A DNA stretch of 64,000 bases, taken from Phenylobacterium immobile (ATCC 35973). Its GTDB lineage: Bacteria > Pseudomonadota > Alphaproteobacteria > Caulobacterales > Caulobacteraceae. The stretch is from NCBI RefSeq assembly GCF_001375595.1, contig NZ_CVJQ01000001.1, forward strand, positions 744,001 through 808,000, written 5' to 3'. The position numbers and the translations under genes are program-made. Numbering within the stretch: the first letter of the stretch is position 1; the number at the start of each line of letters is the position of its first letter. Below are positions 18,025 to 26,747 of the stretch, in pieces. The notes under the pieces were generated by a model. It saw nothing but the letters and a program-made list of their open reading frames with translations, was not told the DNA's origin and did no database searches.

Positions 18025-19578
18025 ATGACCCGCCCCGAGCCTTCCGACGCCAATCCCGCCTCGACGCGAGCGCCGCAAGCCGGTAAGCGCGCGCCTATGA
18101 GCGAGCCAACCGACGCCCCCATCCGTCCCGAGGCTAGGAGCCCGCGGGGCTTCATGGATCGCCGCGCCCGCGACCTGTCGGCCGAGCGCGCGATCCTGGA
18201 CGCCGTCTCCGCCGTCTATGAGCGTTTCGGCTTCGAGCGGCTGGACACAGGCGCCTTTGAATTCGCCGACGCTCTGGGCAAGTTCCTACCCGACGCCGAC
18301 CGGCCGAACGAAGGTGTCTTCGCCCTGCAGGACGACGATGATCAGTGGATGGCGCTGCGCTACGACCTGACTGCGCCGCTCGCCCGCTTCGCCGCCCAGC
18401 ACTGGGACAGCCTGCCCAAGCCCTTCCGGCGCTACGCTTATGGCCCCGTCTGGCGCAACGAAAAGCCTGGCCCCGGGCGTTTCCGGGAGTTCGTGCAGTG
18501 CGACGCCGACACGGTGGGCTCCGCCCGGCCCGAGGCGGACGCCGAGATCATCGCCATGGCCGCCGAGGGGTTGGAGGCCGCCGGCCTGCCCGTCGGCTCA
18601 GCGATCGTGAAAATCAATAATCGGAAGCTGCTGAACGGCCTGATGAGCGCCGCGGGTGTGACCAGCGAAGGCCAGAAGCTCGCCGTCCTGCGCGCTGTCG
18701 ACAAGCTCGACCGGTTCGGCGCGGACGGGGTGCGCCTGCTGCTAGGCGAGGGCCGGAAGGACGAGTCCGGCGATTTCACCAAGGGCGCGGGCCTGAACGC
18801 CGCCGCCGCCGAGCGGGTTCTGGCCTTCACCGCCGCCGGCGCGGGCGACCGCGCCGCAACCCTCGCCAAGCTCGCCGAGGTGGTCGGCGGCTCGGTCGAG
18901 GGCGACGAGGGCCTGAAGGAGCTGTCGGCCATCGACACCGCGCTCACCGGCATGGGGGTGGGCGCCGAGCGGGCGGTCTTCGATCCGTCGATTGTCCGCG
19001 GCCTCGAATACTACACTGGCGCGGTCTTTGAGGCCGAACTCCTGCTGGAGACCACCGACGATCGCGGCCAACCGATGCGCTTCGGCTCCATCGGCGGCGG
19101 CGGCCGCTACGACGACCTGGTGGCCCGCTTCACGGGCGAACGCGCGCCGGCCACCGGGTTCTCATTCGGAGTCTCACGTCTGGCCAGCGCGCTCCGGGCC
19201 GCCGGTCGCGACCTGGCGTCGGCTTCCCGGGGGCCGGTGGTGATCATCGCCTTTAGCCAGGACGACATGGGCGCCTATTTCGCCGCCGCCGCCGAACTGC
19301 GCGCCGCCGGCATCGCCGCCGAAGTCTATCTGGGCGGCTCCGGAATGCGACCCCAGATGAAGTACGCCGACCGTCGACTGGCGCCAGCCGCCGTCATTAT
19401 GGGCGGCGACGAGATCGCCGCGGGCACGGTCACCATCAAGGACCTGGATCTCGGCCGCGACCTAGCCGCCGGCATGACCGATAACGCCGCCTGGCGGGCC
19501 GAGCGGCCCGGGCAGCAGACGGTGCCGCGCGCCGGGCTGGTCGCCGCAGTCGCCGCCATCGTGCGGGGCCAGCCGTGA
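18025..19578 (+). CDS. hisS: histidine--tRNA ligase
   Basis: Charges tRNA-His. Class II synthetase features: motif 2 region FRRYAYGPVWRNEKPGPGRFREFVQCD, histidine-specific loop SIVRGLEYYTGAVFE, GSIGGGGRYDDL, motif 3 GFSFGVSRL, and a C-terminal anticodon-binding domain starting VVIIAFSQDD. The ATG at 18025 has GGAG 7 bp upstream and gives 517 aa; an ATG at 18097 would remove a poorly conserved 24-residue N-terminal tail. The TGA stop overlaps the GTG of hisZ. Its place behind a His-rich leader means synthetase level may be set by tRNA-His charging. Confidence 0.93.
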   Translation: MTRPEPSDANPASTRAPQAGKRAPMSEPTDAPIRPEARSPRGFMDRRARDLSAERAILDAVSAVYERFGFERLDTGAFEFADALGKFLPDADRPNEGVFALQDDDDQWMALRYDLTAPLARFAAQHWDSLPKPFRRYAYGPVWRNEKPGPGRFREFVQCDADTVGSARPEADAEIIAMAAEGLEAAGLPVGSAIVKINNRKLLNGLMSAAGVTSEGQKLAVLRAVDKLDRFGADGVRLLLGEGRKDESGDFTKGAGLNAAAAERVLAFTAAGAGDRAATLAKLAEVVGGSVEGDEGLKELSAIDTALTGMGVGAERAVFDPSIVRGLEYYTGAVFEAELLLETTDDRGQPMRFGSIGGGGRYDDLVARFTGERAPATGFSFGVSRLASALRAAGRDLASASRGPVVIIAFSQDDMGAYFAAAAELRAAGIAAEVYLGGSGMRPQMKYADRRLAPAAVIMGGDEIAAGTVTIKDLDLGRDLAAGMTDNAAWRAERPGQQTVPRAGLVAAVAAIVRGQP

Positions 19579-20699
19579 AGACGGAACCGCTGGTCCCCGC
19601 GGCCGTCCTTGAGGCGATCCGTGCGCCGCTCGCCGCCATTGGCGCGGTGCGCGCTGACGCGCCGATCCTGCAGCCCCTGAGCCTGGTGCTGGAGTTGGCT
19701 GGCGAAGATGTCCGCGCCGGCCTGTTCGTCCTGCAGTCCGAAGGCGGCGCCGAGGCTTGCCTGCGTCCAGATTTCACGGTCGCCCTGGCCAGCGCTCACA
19801 TCGCGCGCGGCGGGGGGAATGGACGCTATCTCTACGAGGGCCCTGTCTTCCGGGCCGGCGGCGGCGAAGAACCGGAAGAGGTGCTGAACCTCGGTCTGGA
19901 GCTGTTCGGCGCCCAAGACGCCGGCGGCGACGCCGACGCTGAGGTGGCGAGTCTCGCTTGGCGCGCCGCGCGCGCGGGGGGCCGCCAAGACCTTCGTCTC
20001 TGGCTCGGCGACGTCGCCCTGCTTGCGGCCTTCGTCCAGTCACTGTCGCTGCATCCGGCCCTGGCGGCCAAGCTGGTCCGCATCGCCGGCCGCCCGCGGT
20101 TGTTGAACGCTGAACTTGCGCGCGCCGGCGCAACCGCGCCCACGCGTCGTGGCGGGCAGTTGGCCGCCATGCTCTCCGGTCTGGAGGCGGCGGAGGCCGC
20201 CGCCATGCTGGAGGAAGTCTGGACCCTGGCTGGCGTCGAGCCGGTCGGGGGACGCGGAGCGGCTGATATCGCCCGTCGGCTGGTGACTCGAGCGGCTTCC
20301 GCCGAGGCGCCGGCCCTGACCGTAGGCCAGGCCGAGGCGCTCAGCGCGTTCATGGCGATCGGTGATGATCCGGCCGCGGCGATCAACGCGATCCGCGCCC
20401 TGGGCGGCCAATCGGACGCCCTGGAAGCAGCGTTGCAGGCCTGGCAGGGTCGGGTCACGGCGCTGACCTTGATGACGGATGGAGCGCCCCTGACCTTCGC
20501 GCCGGCGCTCGGCCACGCCTTTGACTACTATGACGGCCCGACTTTCGAGATCCGCAGCGCGGCCCTGGGCGCCGCCCGGCCCGTGGCGGTCGGCGGGCGT
20601 TACGATGGCCTGGCGCGCCGCTTGGGCGCGGAGGTCGTGCTTCCGGCCGTGGGCTGCACTGTGCGGCCCTGGCGCGCTTTTGCGGAGGGCGAGGCGTGA
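19575..20699 (+). CDS. hisZ: ATP phosphoribosyltransferase regulatory subunit
   Basis: HisRS-like protein without the anticodon-binding domain (374 aa). It assembles with HisG and activates the first step of histidine biosynthesis. Visible similarity to the synthetase core: LRPDFTVALASAHIARGGG, RYLYEGPVFRAGGGEEPEEVLNLGLELFG, FDYYDGPTFEIR and VAVGGRYDGLARRLG. The GTG start overlaps the hisS stop (GTGA), and its own TGA overlaps the GTG of hisG the same way, so the three are translationally coupled. Confidence 0.92.
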   Translation: MKTEPLVPAAVLEAIRAPLAAIGAVRADAPILQPLSLVLELAGEDVRAGLFVLQSEGGAEACLRPDFTVALASAHIARGGGNGRYLYEGPVFRAGGGEEPEEVLNLGLELFGAQDAGGDADAEVASLAWRAARAGGRQDLRLWLGDVALLAAFVQSLSLHPALAAKLVRIAGRPRLLNAELARAGATAPTRRGGQLAAMLSGLEAAEAAAMLEEVWTLAGVEPVGGRGAADIARRLVTRAASAEAPALTVGQAEALSAFMAIGDDPAAAINAIRALGGQSDALEAALQAWQGRVTALTLMTDGAPLTFAPALGHAFDYYDGPTFEIRSAALGAARPVAVGGRYDGLARRLGAEVVLPAVGCTVRPWRAFAEGEA

Positions 20700-21667
20700 G
20701 CGATCCGCTGATCATCGCAATTCCTTCCAAGGGCCGGTTGAAGGAACAGGTCGAGGCCTGGCTGGCCGACTGCGGCACGCCGCTGAAGGTCAGCGGCGGG
20801 GCGCGTGGCTACTTGGCTGAGCTGAAGGGCGTGCCAGGCGCGCAGGTGCGCCTGTTGTCGGCCGGAGACATCGCCGAGGCTCTAGACAGCGGTGAGGTCC
20901 ACTTCGGCGTCACCGGCGAGGACCTGCTGCGTGAGCGGGGCGATCTGGAGGGTCGGGTCTTGCTGCTCCAGGCGCTGGGCTTTGGCCGCGCCGACCTCGT
21001 GGTCGCCGCGCCGAAGTCCTGGCTCGACGTGGACGCCATGGAAGACCTGGAGGAGGTCGCACACGACCTCCTGAGCCGCACTGGCCGGCGCCTGCGCGTC
21101 GCCACCAAATACCTGGCCCAAACCCGCGCCTTCTTCGCGCGGCACGGCGTCGCTGATTATCGGATCGTTGAATCCAACGGCGCCACCGAAGGCGCACCGG
21201 CGGCCGGGGCGGCGGAGATCGTCGTCGACATCACCACCACAGGCGCGACGCTGGCGGCCAACGGTCTGAAGGTGCTGGACGACGGCGTCATCCTGAAGAG
21301 CCAGGCGCAACTCGCTGCGAGTCTGCGTGCGACCTGGTCGGAAGCGCAATTGGCCTCAGCCGAGCGCCTGATGCGCGCCATCGAGGCCCGTGCGGCCGCC
21401 CGGCGCAGCGTCACCTTGGTCTGGCCTCAAGCCGAATCGGATGCTGACGGCGAGGCGACCATCGTCGCGCGGCTGGTCGAGGCCGGCGCGCAGCCTCGGC
21501 CCAGTGGTCTGCTGGTGGCGGCTGAGCAGGCGGCGCAGGCGGCCTCCGCCCTGACAGAAGCCGGCCTTGGCCCGGTGACCGTGGCTCACCCGGAGTTTGT
21601 CTTCGCCAAGGCTTGTGTCGCCCTGACGACGCTTCGGGCCCGTATTTCTGACGTAAATGTCAAATAA
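20696..21667 (+). CDS. hisG: ATP phosphoribosyltransferase (HisG)
   Basis: Condenses ATP with PRPP to phosphoribosyl-ATP, the committed step of histidine synthesis. Signatures: IAIPSKGRLKEQVEAWL at the N-terminus, FGVTGEDLLRERG, and the PRPP loop EIVVDITTTGATLAANGL. At 323 aa it is about 90-100 residues longer than the short HisG proteins that depend on HisZ. The extra C-terminal stretch after about residue 225 (VTLVWPQAESDADGE onward) is only weakly like the ACT-type regulatory domain of long HisG. GTG start within the hisZ stop. Confidence 0.92.
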   Translation: MSDPLIIAIPSKGRLKEQVEAWLADCGTPLKVSGGARGYLAELKGVPGAQVRLLSAGDIAEALDSGEVHFGVTGEDLLRERGDLEGRVLLLQALGFGRADLVVAAPKSWLDVDAMEDLEEVAHDLLSRTGRRLRVATKYLAQTRAFFARHGVADYRIVESNGATEGAPAAGAAEIVVDITTTGATLAANGLKVLDDGVILKSQAQLAASLRATWSEAQLASAERLMRAIEARAAARRSVTLVWPQAESDADGEATIVARLVEAGAQPRPSGLLVAAEQAAQAASALTEAGLGPVTVAHPEFVFAKACVALTTLRARISDVNVK

Positions 21668-21693
21668 CACGGGCGGAATTGGTCTTCTTCACG

Positions 21694-21749
21694 AAAAAAT
21701 AGCGGCGGCTGTGTGGCTAACGCGGATATGTCCGTTGACAGGCGCCGCT
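21694..21749 (-). terminator. intrinsic terminator on the minus strand in the hisG/M13 intergenic region
   Basis: A perfect 7-bp stem AGCGGCG/CGCCGCT (21701-21707 with 21743-21749), with inner CTGT/ACAG and CGGA/TCCG pairings, is followed on the minus strand by A and then six T residues (21699-21694). This is the best T-tract terminator in the region. It would end M13 peptidase transcripts or a separate minus-strand RNA. Confidence 0.65.
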
Positions 21750-21850
21750 AAATCCCGTTCCTTCACCCCGCGAGAGACAAAGCGGCGCAAAAGCCAGCAG
21801 TCTCCGGCGTTTCGGGGAGGAAACGCCCTCTAAAAAAGAGCGAATGCTCA
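21694..21850 (-). ncRNA. candidate minus-strand small RNA between hisG and the M13 peptidase gene
   Basis: On the minus strand this stretch holds an 8-bp hairpin GGCGTTTC-CTCCCC-GAAACGCC (21827-21806), a weaker GGAGAC/GTCTCT pairing and the T6 terminator ending at 21694. C-rich CUCCCC-type loops that can pair with ribosome binding sites are known from alphaproteobacterial small RNAs. No protein frame explains the region. No clear promoter was found, so it could instead be a structured 3' untranslated tail of the M13 gene. Confidence 0.35.
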
Positions 21851-21853
21851 ATG

Positions 21854-21887
21854 GGCCCGCCGCGCTTATCCCCCGCGGCGGGCCTTT
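21854..21887 (+). terminator. hairpin terminator of the his operon
   Basis: An 11-bp perfect stem (21854-21864 with 21874-21884), a 9-nt loop and three T residues on the plus strand, 187 bp after the hisG stop. It lies beyond the minus-strand terminator, so the two converging transcripts would overlap by about 190 nt. Confidence 0.65.
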
Positions 21888-21929
21888 ATGATCCTCAGAA
21901 AAAACTGACGATGAAGCACAAATCGGTGC

Positions 21930-23999
21930 TCACCAGATTCGCACCCGGTTCGCCGGCGCGACGTACATCGGGTCGCCCGGCTTAATTCCGAACGCGTCAT
22001 AGAAGGCGTCGATGTTGCGCATGGGCAGGTCCACGCGAGCCTCCGGCGGAGAATGCGGGTCGGAAACCAAGAGACGCCGCACCAGATCCTCGCGTGTCCG
22101 GGTGCGCCACCCCTGCGCCCAGCCCAGAAACAGGCGCTGTTCGCCGGTTAGACCCTCGATAGAGGGAGCAGGCTTGCCCTTGAGGGACGTGTGGTAGGCG
22201 TCCATGGCCATCAGCAGGCCCCCTAGGTCAGCGATGTTCTCGCCCATGGTCAGGTCGCCCTTCACGAAGGCGCCGGGAAGGGCCTCGTAGGCGTCATACT
22301 GTTTGCCGAGTTTGGCGGCCTGCACCTTGAAGCGCGCGGCGTCGTCAGCCGTCCACCAGTCGGATAGCCGACCATCGCCATCCACCTTGCGGCCCTGGTC
22401 GTCGAAGCCGTGGGTGATCTCGTGGCCGATCACCCCGCCAATGCCGCCATAGTTCACGGCGTCGTCAGCCTGCGGATCAAAGAAGGGAGGCTGCAGAATC
22501 GCCGCTGGGAAGACGATCTCGTTCTTGGTCGAGCTGTAGTAGGCGTTCACCGTCGGCGTGGTCATGGCCCACTCGCCGCGATCCACCGGTTGATTCAGTC
22601 GGGCTGCGCGGAAATCCCAGTCGAAGGCGGTCGCCCGCACCACGTTGCCGTAGAGATCGGTGTCACGGATCATCAGGCCGTCATAGCTGCGCCAGCGATC
22701 AGGATAGCCGATCTTCACATTGAACTTGGACAGCTTCTCCAGGGCGCGAGCCTTGGTCTCGGGGCCCATCCATTCCAGTTTCTCGATCCGTCCAGCCATG
22801 GCGACGCGCAGGTTCGCGACGAGATCGGCCATCTTCGCCTTGCTGTCGGCCGGGAAGTAGGCGTCGACATAGAGCTTGCCGGAGGCCTCGCCGATCAGCT
22901 GGTCGACGGCGGCGACGCCGCGCTTCCAGCGCTCACGCTGGACCTGCTGTCCCGACAGGGTCCGATCGCGGAAATCGAAGTGCGCCGCATCGAAGGCTTT
23001 CGACAGATAGGGCGAGGCCTGGTCGACCAAGGTGAAGGCCTGCCAGGCTTTGAGAGTGTCGAGCGGCGTGGCGGCGAAAACGGCGGCGATCTTCTGGATC
23101 GCAGTGTTTTCCTCCATGACCACGCGGTCGGCGGCCGACAGGCGCGCGCCGGCGAAGTAGGCGGTCCAGTCAAAACCCGGCGCATAGGTCGCCAGGTCCT
23201 TCACGGCGAGGGGATTGTAGGTCGTGTCGCGGTCTCGCCGCTCTGCGCCCGTCCAAGACACTTTGGCGATCTCGGTCTCGAAGGCGACGATCGCCTTGGC
23301 GTTGGCCAGTGGCTGCGGCCAGCCGGCCAGCGTCAGCAGTCGGGCGACATAGGCCTCGTATTTGGCGCGCTGAGCCTCGAAGCTGGCCTCGAGGTAGTAG
23401 TCCCGGTCGGGCAGACCGAGGCCGGCCTGGTTCAGGGTCACCACGTAGGCGCTCGGGTTCTTGGCGTCATCGCCGACACTGGCGGCGATCACCGCGCCGC
23501 CGAATTTGCGCAGCGAGGCGCCCATGCCGCGGGCGATGTCGCTGCGGGTCTTTTCCGCGCGGATCTGCGTCAGGTCCGCGGCCAGGGGCCTGGAGCCCAG
23601 AGCCTCGACGCCGGCCTCATCCATGAAGCTGCGATAGAGGCCGGCCACGCGGGCCAGGTCGCCGCCGGTCTGAGGGTCGGCCGCGGTCTTCTCGATCACC
23701 GCGCGCAGGCGATTGCGCGACAGCTCGGCGATCGCGTCGAAGGCCCCGTAACGCGATCGGTCGGCCGGGATGGTCAGGGCCTTCACATAGGTCCCGTTGG
23801 CGTAGCCATAGAAACTCTTGCCCGGCGAGGTCGAAAGGTCGCGGCCCGCCATGTCGAAGCCCCAGACCCCGAGGCGAGGGGTCTCCAGGCTCACCGACGC
23901 CGGCTCTGCGTCGGCCGGCGCAGGCGGCGAGCTGGCGGAAGCGGGTGTCGCGGTGAGCAGGGCCGCGGATGCGGCGGCCGAAAGCCAAAAGCGCTTCAT
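21930..23999 (-). CDS. M13 family zinc metallopeptidase (neprilysin/PepO-like)
   Basis: Secreted or periplasmic endopeptidase of 689 residues. Signal peptide of about 25 residues (KRFWLSAAASAALLTATPASA), N-terminal M13 domain, and the zinc site VIGHEITHGFDDQGR (first His about residue 526) with the third ligand in GENIADLGG. The C-terminus ends VRIW, like the CxVW-type ending of family members. The ATG at 23999 follows AAGGA by 7 bp; an ATG at 24020 has no good site. It lies 83 bp downstream of the copper chaperone gene on the same strand and may be transcribed separately. Confidence 0.93.
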   Translation of the reverse strand: MKRFWLSAAASAALLTATPASASSPPAPADAEPASVSLETPRLGVWGFDMAGRDLSTSPGKSFYGYANGTYVKALTIPADRSRYGAFDAIAELSRNRLRAVIEKTAADPQTGGDLARVAGLYRSFMDEAGVEALGSRPLAADLTQIRAEKTRSDIARGMGASLRKFGGAVIAASVGDDAKNPSAYVVTLNQAGLGLPDRDYYLEASFEAQRAKYEAYVARLLTLAGWPQPLANAKAIVAFETEIAKVSWTGAERRDRDTTYNPLAVKDLATYAPGFDWTAYFAGARLSAADRVVMEENTAIQKIAAVFAATPLDTLKAWQAFTLVDQASPYLSKAFDAAHFDFRDRTLSGQQVQRERWKRGVAAVDQLIGEASGKLYVDAYFPADSKAKMADLVANLRVAMAGRIEKLEWMGPETKARALEKLSKFNVKIGYPDRWRSYDGLMIRDTDLYGNVVRATAFDWDFRAARLNQPVDRGEWAMTTPTVNAYYSSTKNEIVFPAAILQPPFFDPQADDAVNYGGIGGVIGHEITHGFDDQGRKVDGDGRLSDWWTADDAARFKVQAAKLGKQYDAYEALPGAFVKGDLTMGENIADLGGLLMAMDAYHTSLKGKPAPSIEGLTGEQRLFLGWAQGWRTRTREDLVRRLLVSDPHSPPEARVDLPMRNIDAFYDAFGIKPGDPMYVAPANRVRIW

Positions 24000-24082
24000 G
24001 GGCAGGTCCTTCGCAGTCATGCCCAGACCATGCCCCTGTAACTCAGCGGAAGAATGTTACAATTTTGTCAGCTTCAGCGGCG

Positions 24083-24565
24083 TCAGTGCTTCATGGCGCT
24101 GTGGTCCATCGCCGCCGCGCCCGTCGCAGGCGCCGCCAGGCCGACGATAAAACTGATCCGCACCCGCGCGCCGCTGGCGAAGACCAGGGTGGCCGGCGCC
24201 TGAGCGCCCGCCTTGAGCCCGGCCTTCAGCCCGATCAGCATCACATGAAGGCCTCCCGGCGCCAGGGTCACCGAGGCGCCTGGCGCCAGCGGCAGGCGCT
24301 CCACCGGCGACATCCGCATCACCCCGCCCTCCATGGAGGAGCGGTGCAGTTCGGCACGGCCCGCCACGGGGGTCTCCACCGCAACGAGGGCATCGGCCGT
24401 CTTGCCGTGGTTGGTCATCGTCATGAAGCCCGCCGCAGTCCCGCCGGCGACCGCCGGGCGGCTCCAGGCTTTGGTGACCATTACCCCCGCGTGCTGGGCT
24501 GCGGCGGCCATCGCGCTCGCGAAGGCGCCCACGGTGACGGCGGCGATGAGAAGGATGCGACGCAT
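24083..24565 (-). CDS. PCu(A)C family periplasmic copper chaperone
   Basis: 160 residues with a signal peptide (ILLIAAVTVGAFASAMAAAA). Conserved copper ligands appear in AELHRSSMEGGVMRM and GGLHVMLIGLK, the H-M...H-M arrangement of PCu(A)C proteins that deliver Cu(I) to cytochrome oxidase or accept it from outside. The C-terminal tail MDHSAMKH adds further His/Met. GGAGA ribosome site 7 bp before the ATG. It starts 26 bp after the TonB receptor stop, so it is in that operon. Confidence 0.9.
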   Translation of the reverse strand: MRRILLIAAVTVGAFASAMAAAAQHAGVMVTKAWSRPAVAGGTAAGFMTMTNHGKTADALVAVETPVAGRAELHRSSMEGGVMRMSPVERLPLAPGASVTLAPGGLHVMLIGLKAGLKAGAQAPATLVFASGARVRISFIVGLAAPATGAAAMDHSAMKH

Positions 24566-24591
24566 GGGGAGATCTCCGGAAGGGATGAAGG

Positions 24592-26679
24592 TCAGAAGCG
24601 CCATGTCAGGCCTCCTGCGATGGAGCGGCCGTCTCCTGGCCAATAGGCTGCGGTCGTGGCGGCCGCGGTGATCACCGGCTGGACGTTGGACACATAGGCT
24701 TTGTCGAGCAGGTTGCGAGCATCGAGGTAGAGGCTGATGCGCTCATTGACCGCCCAGCCGAGGTTCAGGTTCCACACCGCGTAGGCCTGCGCGCGGGTCG
24801 TGTTCTTGAAATCAACCCAGATGTCGGCGGCCGACCATTCCACCGAGGGCGCGATGAAGGCGCCCGAGGCGAAGTCGTAGCGCAACTCGGCTCGGTAGAA
24901 GTGCTTGGGCGCGACCGGCAGGCGGTTGTCGCCATACTGAGCGTCATCGGCGAAGCGGAAGTCGGAGAGGGTGTAGGTTTGTCGTAGCCGTAGCGCCGGT
25001 GTGATCCGCCAGTCGAGCGCCGCCTCCAGGCCCTGGTGGATTGTCCGGTCGGCGTTGAAGGTCTGAGCCGGCACGCTGCCGGCGCCGGGCAGGTTGGGCG
25101 TGAACTGCAGCAATTCTCCACTGAGTCGGGCGCGGTAGGCCGTCAGGTCGAAGGTGAAGGGACCCTTGTGGCCGCGCGCCCCGATCTCCGCCGTCCAGGC
25201 CTCCTGCGCCTCGACCGGCGCGAAGCCCGCGTTGATCGGGCTCATCGATCCGAGATTGGGCGGCTCGACGGACTTGGTGACGTTGGCGAAGAGTTGCGCG
25301 CCCGCTGCGCTCTCCCAGAGCAGGCCGAACCGGGGGGCGATCCAGTCGTAGCGCTTGGACGCGGTGAGGTCGAAGGTCGTGGCGACCCCCGGCAGGCGGA
25401 CGCTTCTATAGTCGCGGTCGGCGACGCCCCAGGTCGCGCCAGCGATCAGCGCCAGCTGATCGGTGACGAATAGCCGACCTTCGCCGAAGACATCCGCGGC
25501 CTGGGCGTTCTGGAACGTCTGCGACTGCAAGGCACCCCGCGCGCCTTTGACGTTCAGCCAGAAGCGCGAATCCAGGTCGCCGGAGCGTAGCCATGCGCCG
25601 GTATAGGCGTCGGCGCGCAGGCCGGCGATCTCGCCCTCCCACCGCAGGCGGCCGAAGGCGCCCCAGTTCCGGCTCTCCTGGTCGATGACCTGGAAGATCG
25701 GGTGATCGAGGTCTTTCCAGGTGGCGTAGACGGCGCCTTCGAAGGTGGCGCTGTCGCTCAGCCGCCATGTGGTCCGCACGGAGGCGCGCAGCCCGCGCTG
25801 ATTGCGGCCCTGGTCGTTCGCGTAGTTGCCTGGAACGGCCTGGCGGTCATTCGTCTTGAACTGCGCCCAGGTGAGCGCCCCCGGAATCTCCTGGTTGATG
25901 TTCGAGCCATTGACGATCAGGCGCACCTCGCGGTCGTCACCGAAACGTCGGCCAATGTTCAAGGCGCCGAACTGGATGTTCTGCTGGCTCTGCGGCCGCC
26001 AGCCCTGCGCCCGCTGATTGGTCCCGGCAATGAACATGTCCCAATCACCGTGGGCGCGGGCCACCTGCAGGTTCTCGCGGTGGAGGCCGAAGGATCCGCC
26101 CTCGATCCGGAGCTTGTTCTCAAATCCCGCCGTCCTGCCGGTCGGCGTCACCATGTTCACCGCTCCGCCCAGCAGGGCACCGCCGAAGCGCAGCGCGTTG
26201 CCGCCACGGTAGACCTCGACATAGCGGGTCAGCAGCGGATCGGCGATCTGGCTGTCGCCATAACCGTCGGCCTCGTTCAACGGCACGCCGTCCTGGGCGA
26301 TCAGCAGGCCGCGGTTGTGGTTGGCGTTGCCGACGCCGGACCCGCGGATCGAGATCCGGATGTCGCCGCCCCATTTGCGCTGGGCGTAGACGCCGGGCGC
26401 GTCGCGCAGCATGTCGTCGAGGGCGAGCGCTTGGCGACCGGCGTAGGATTCCTGGGAGATCACCGAGACCGCGCCCGGTGTCTCGGACAGCCGATGGCGC
26501 GCGTCGGCGACCACCGGCGGATCCTCAGGGTCGCGTCGGGCGGTGACAACCACAGAATCGAGTGAGGCAGGCTGGAAGGTTTCGGCCACGGCGACGGCCG
26601 GCCAGATCACAGAAGGTGCGGCGCAGGCGGCCAGGCCTACGACTACGGCGCGCAGCGGCGCGCGCGAAATGTTCGACAT
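24592..26679 (-). CDS. TonB-dependent outer-membrane receptor, probably for copper
   Basis: 695-residue receptor. Signal peptide to about AVAVAE, TonB-box-like SVVVTARRD, plug with LDDMLRDAPGVYAQRKWGGDIRISIRGSG and LLIAQDGVPLNEADG, barrel ending in GGLTWRF. ATG 26679 has AGGA 8 bp upstream. The upstream neighbour is a DUF2946 protein and the downstream one a PCu(A)C copper chaperone; both families are commonly associated with copper, so copper uptake is the best guess. The substrate cannot be read directly from the receptor sequence. Confidence 0.9.
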   Translation of the reverse strand: MSNISRAPLRAVVVGLAACAAPSVIWPAVAVAETFQPASLDSVVVTARRDPEDPPVVADARHRLSETPGAVSVISQESYAGRQALALDDMLRDAPGVYAQRKWGGDIRISIRGSGVGNANHNRGLLIAQDGVPLNEADGYGDSQIADPLLTRYVEVYRGGNALRFGGALLGGAVNMVTPTGRTAGFENKLRIEGGSFGLHRENLQVARAHGDWDMFIAGTNQRAQGWRPQSQQNIQFGALNIGRRFGDDREVRLIVNGSNINQEIPGALTWAQFKTNDRQAVPGNYANDQGRNQRGLRASVRTTWRLSDSATFEGAVYATWKDLDHPIFQVIDQESRNWGAFGRLRWEGEIAGLRADAYTGAWLRSGDLDSRFWLNVKGARGALQSQTFQNAQAADVFGEGRLFVTDQLALIAGATWGVADRDYRSVRLPGVATTFDLTASKRYDWIAPRFGLLWESAAGAQLFANVTKSVEPPNLGSMSPINAGFAPVEAQEAWTAEIGARGHKGPFTFDLTAYRARLSGELLQFTPNLPGAGSVPAQTFNADRTIHQGLEAALDWRITPALRLRQTYTLSDFRFADDAQYGDNRLPVAPKHFYRAELRYDFASGAFIAPSVEWSAADIWVDFKNTTRAQAYAVWNLNLGWAVNERISLYLDARNLLDKAYVSNVQPVITAAATTAAYWPGDGRSIAGGLTWRF

Positions 26680-26747
26680 TATGGTGTTCCTGAACAACGA
26701 CGATCGCCCGCGCGATGGGATCGCGGCGGGGGCTCAAACGGCTGTGT

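Noticed and set aside
21701..21890. 6S RNA or tmRNA in the hisG/M13 intergenic region
   Set aside because: No long quasi-duplex with central bubble as in 6S RNA and no tag-peptide coding segment; kept only as a generic structured RNA candidate.
22410..24041. 543-codon plus-strand frame across the M13 peptidase gene
   Set aside because: Antisense shadow of a gene with a clear HEITH zinc site; no recognisable motif.
24592..26679. Siderophore receptor function for the second TonB receptor
   Set aside because: Neighbours are copper-related (DUF2946, PCu(A)C) and no iron-siderophore genes are present; copper is the better inference.
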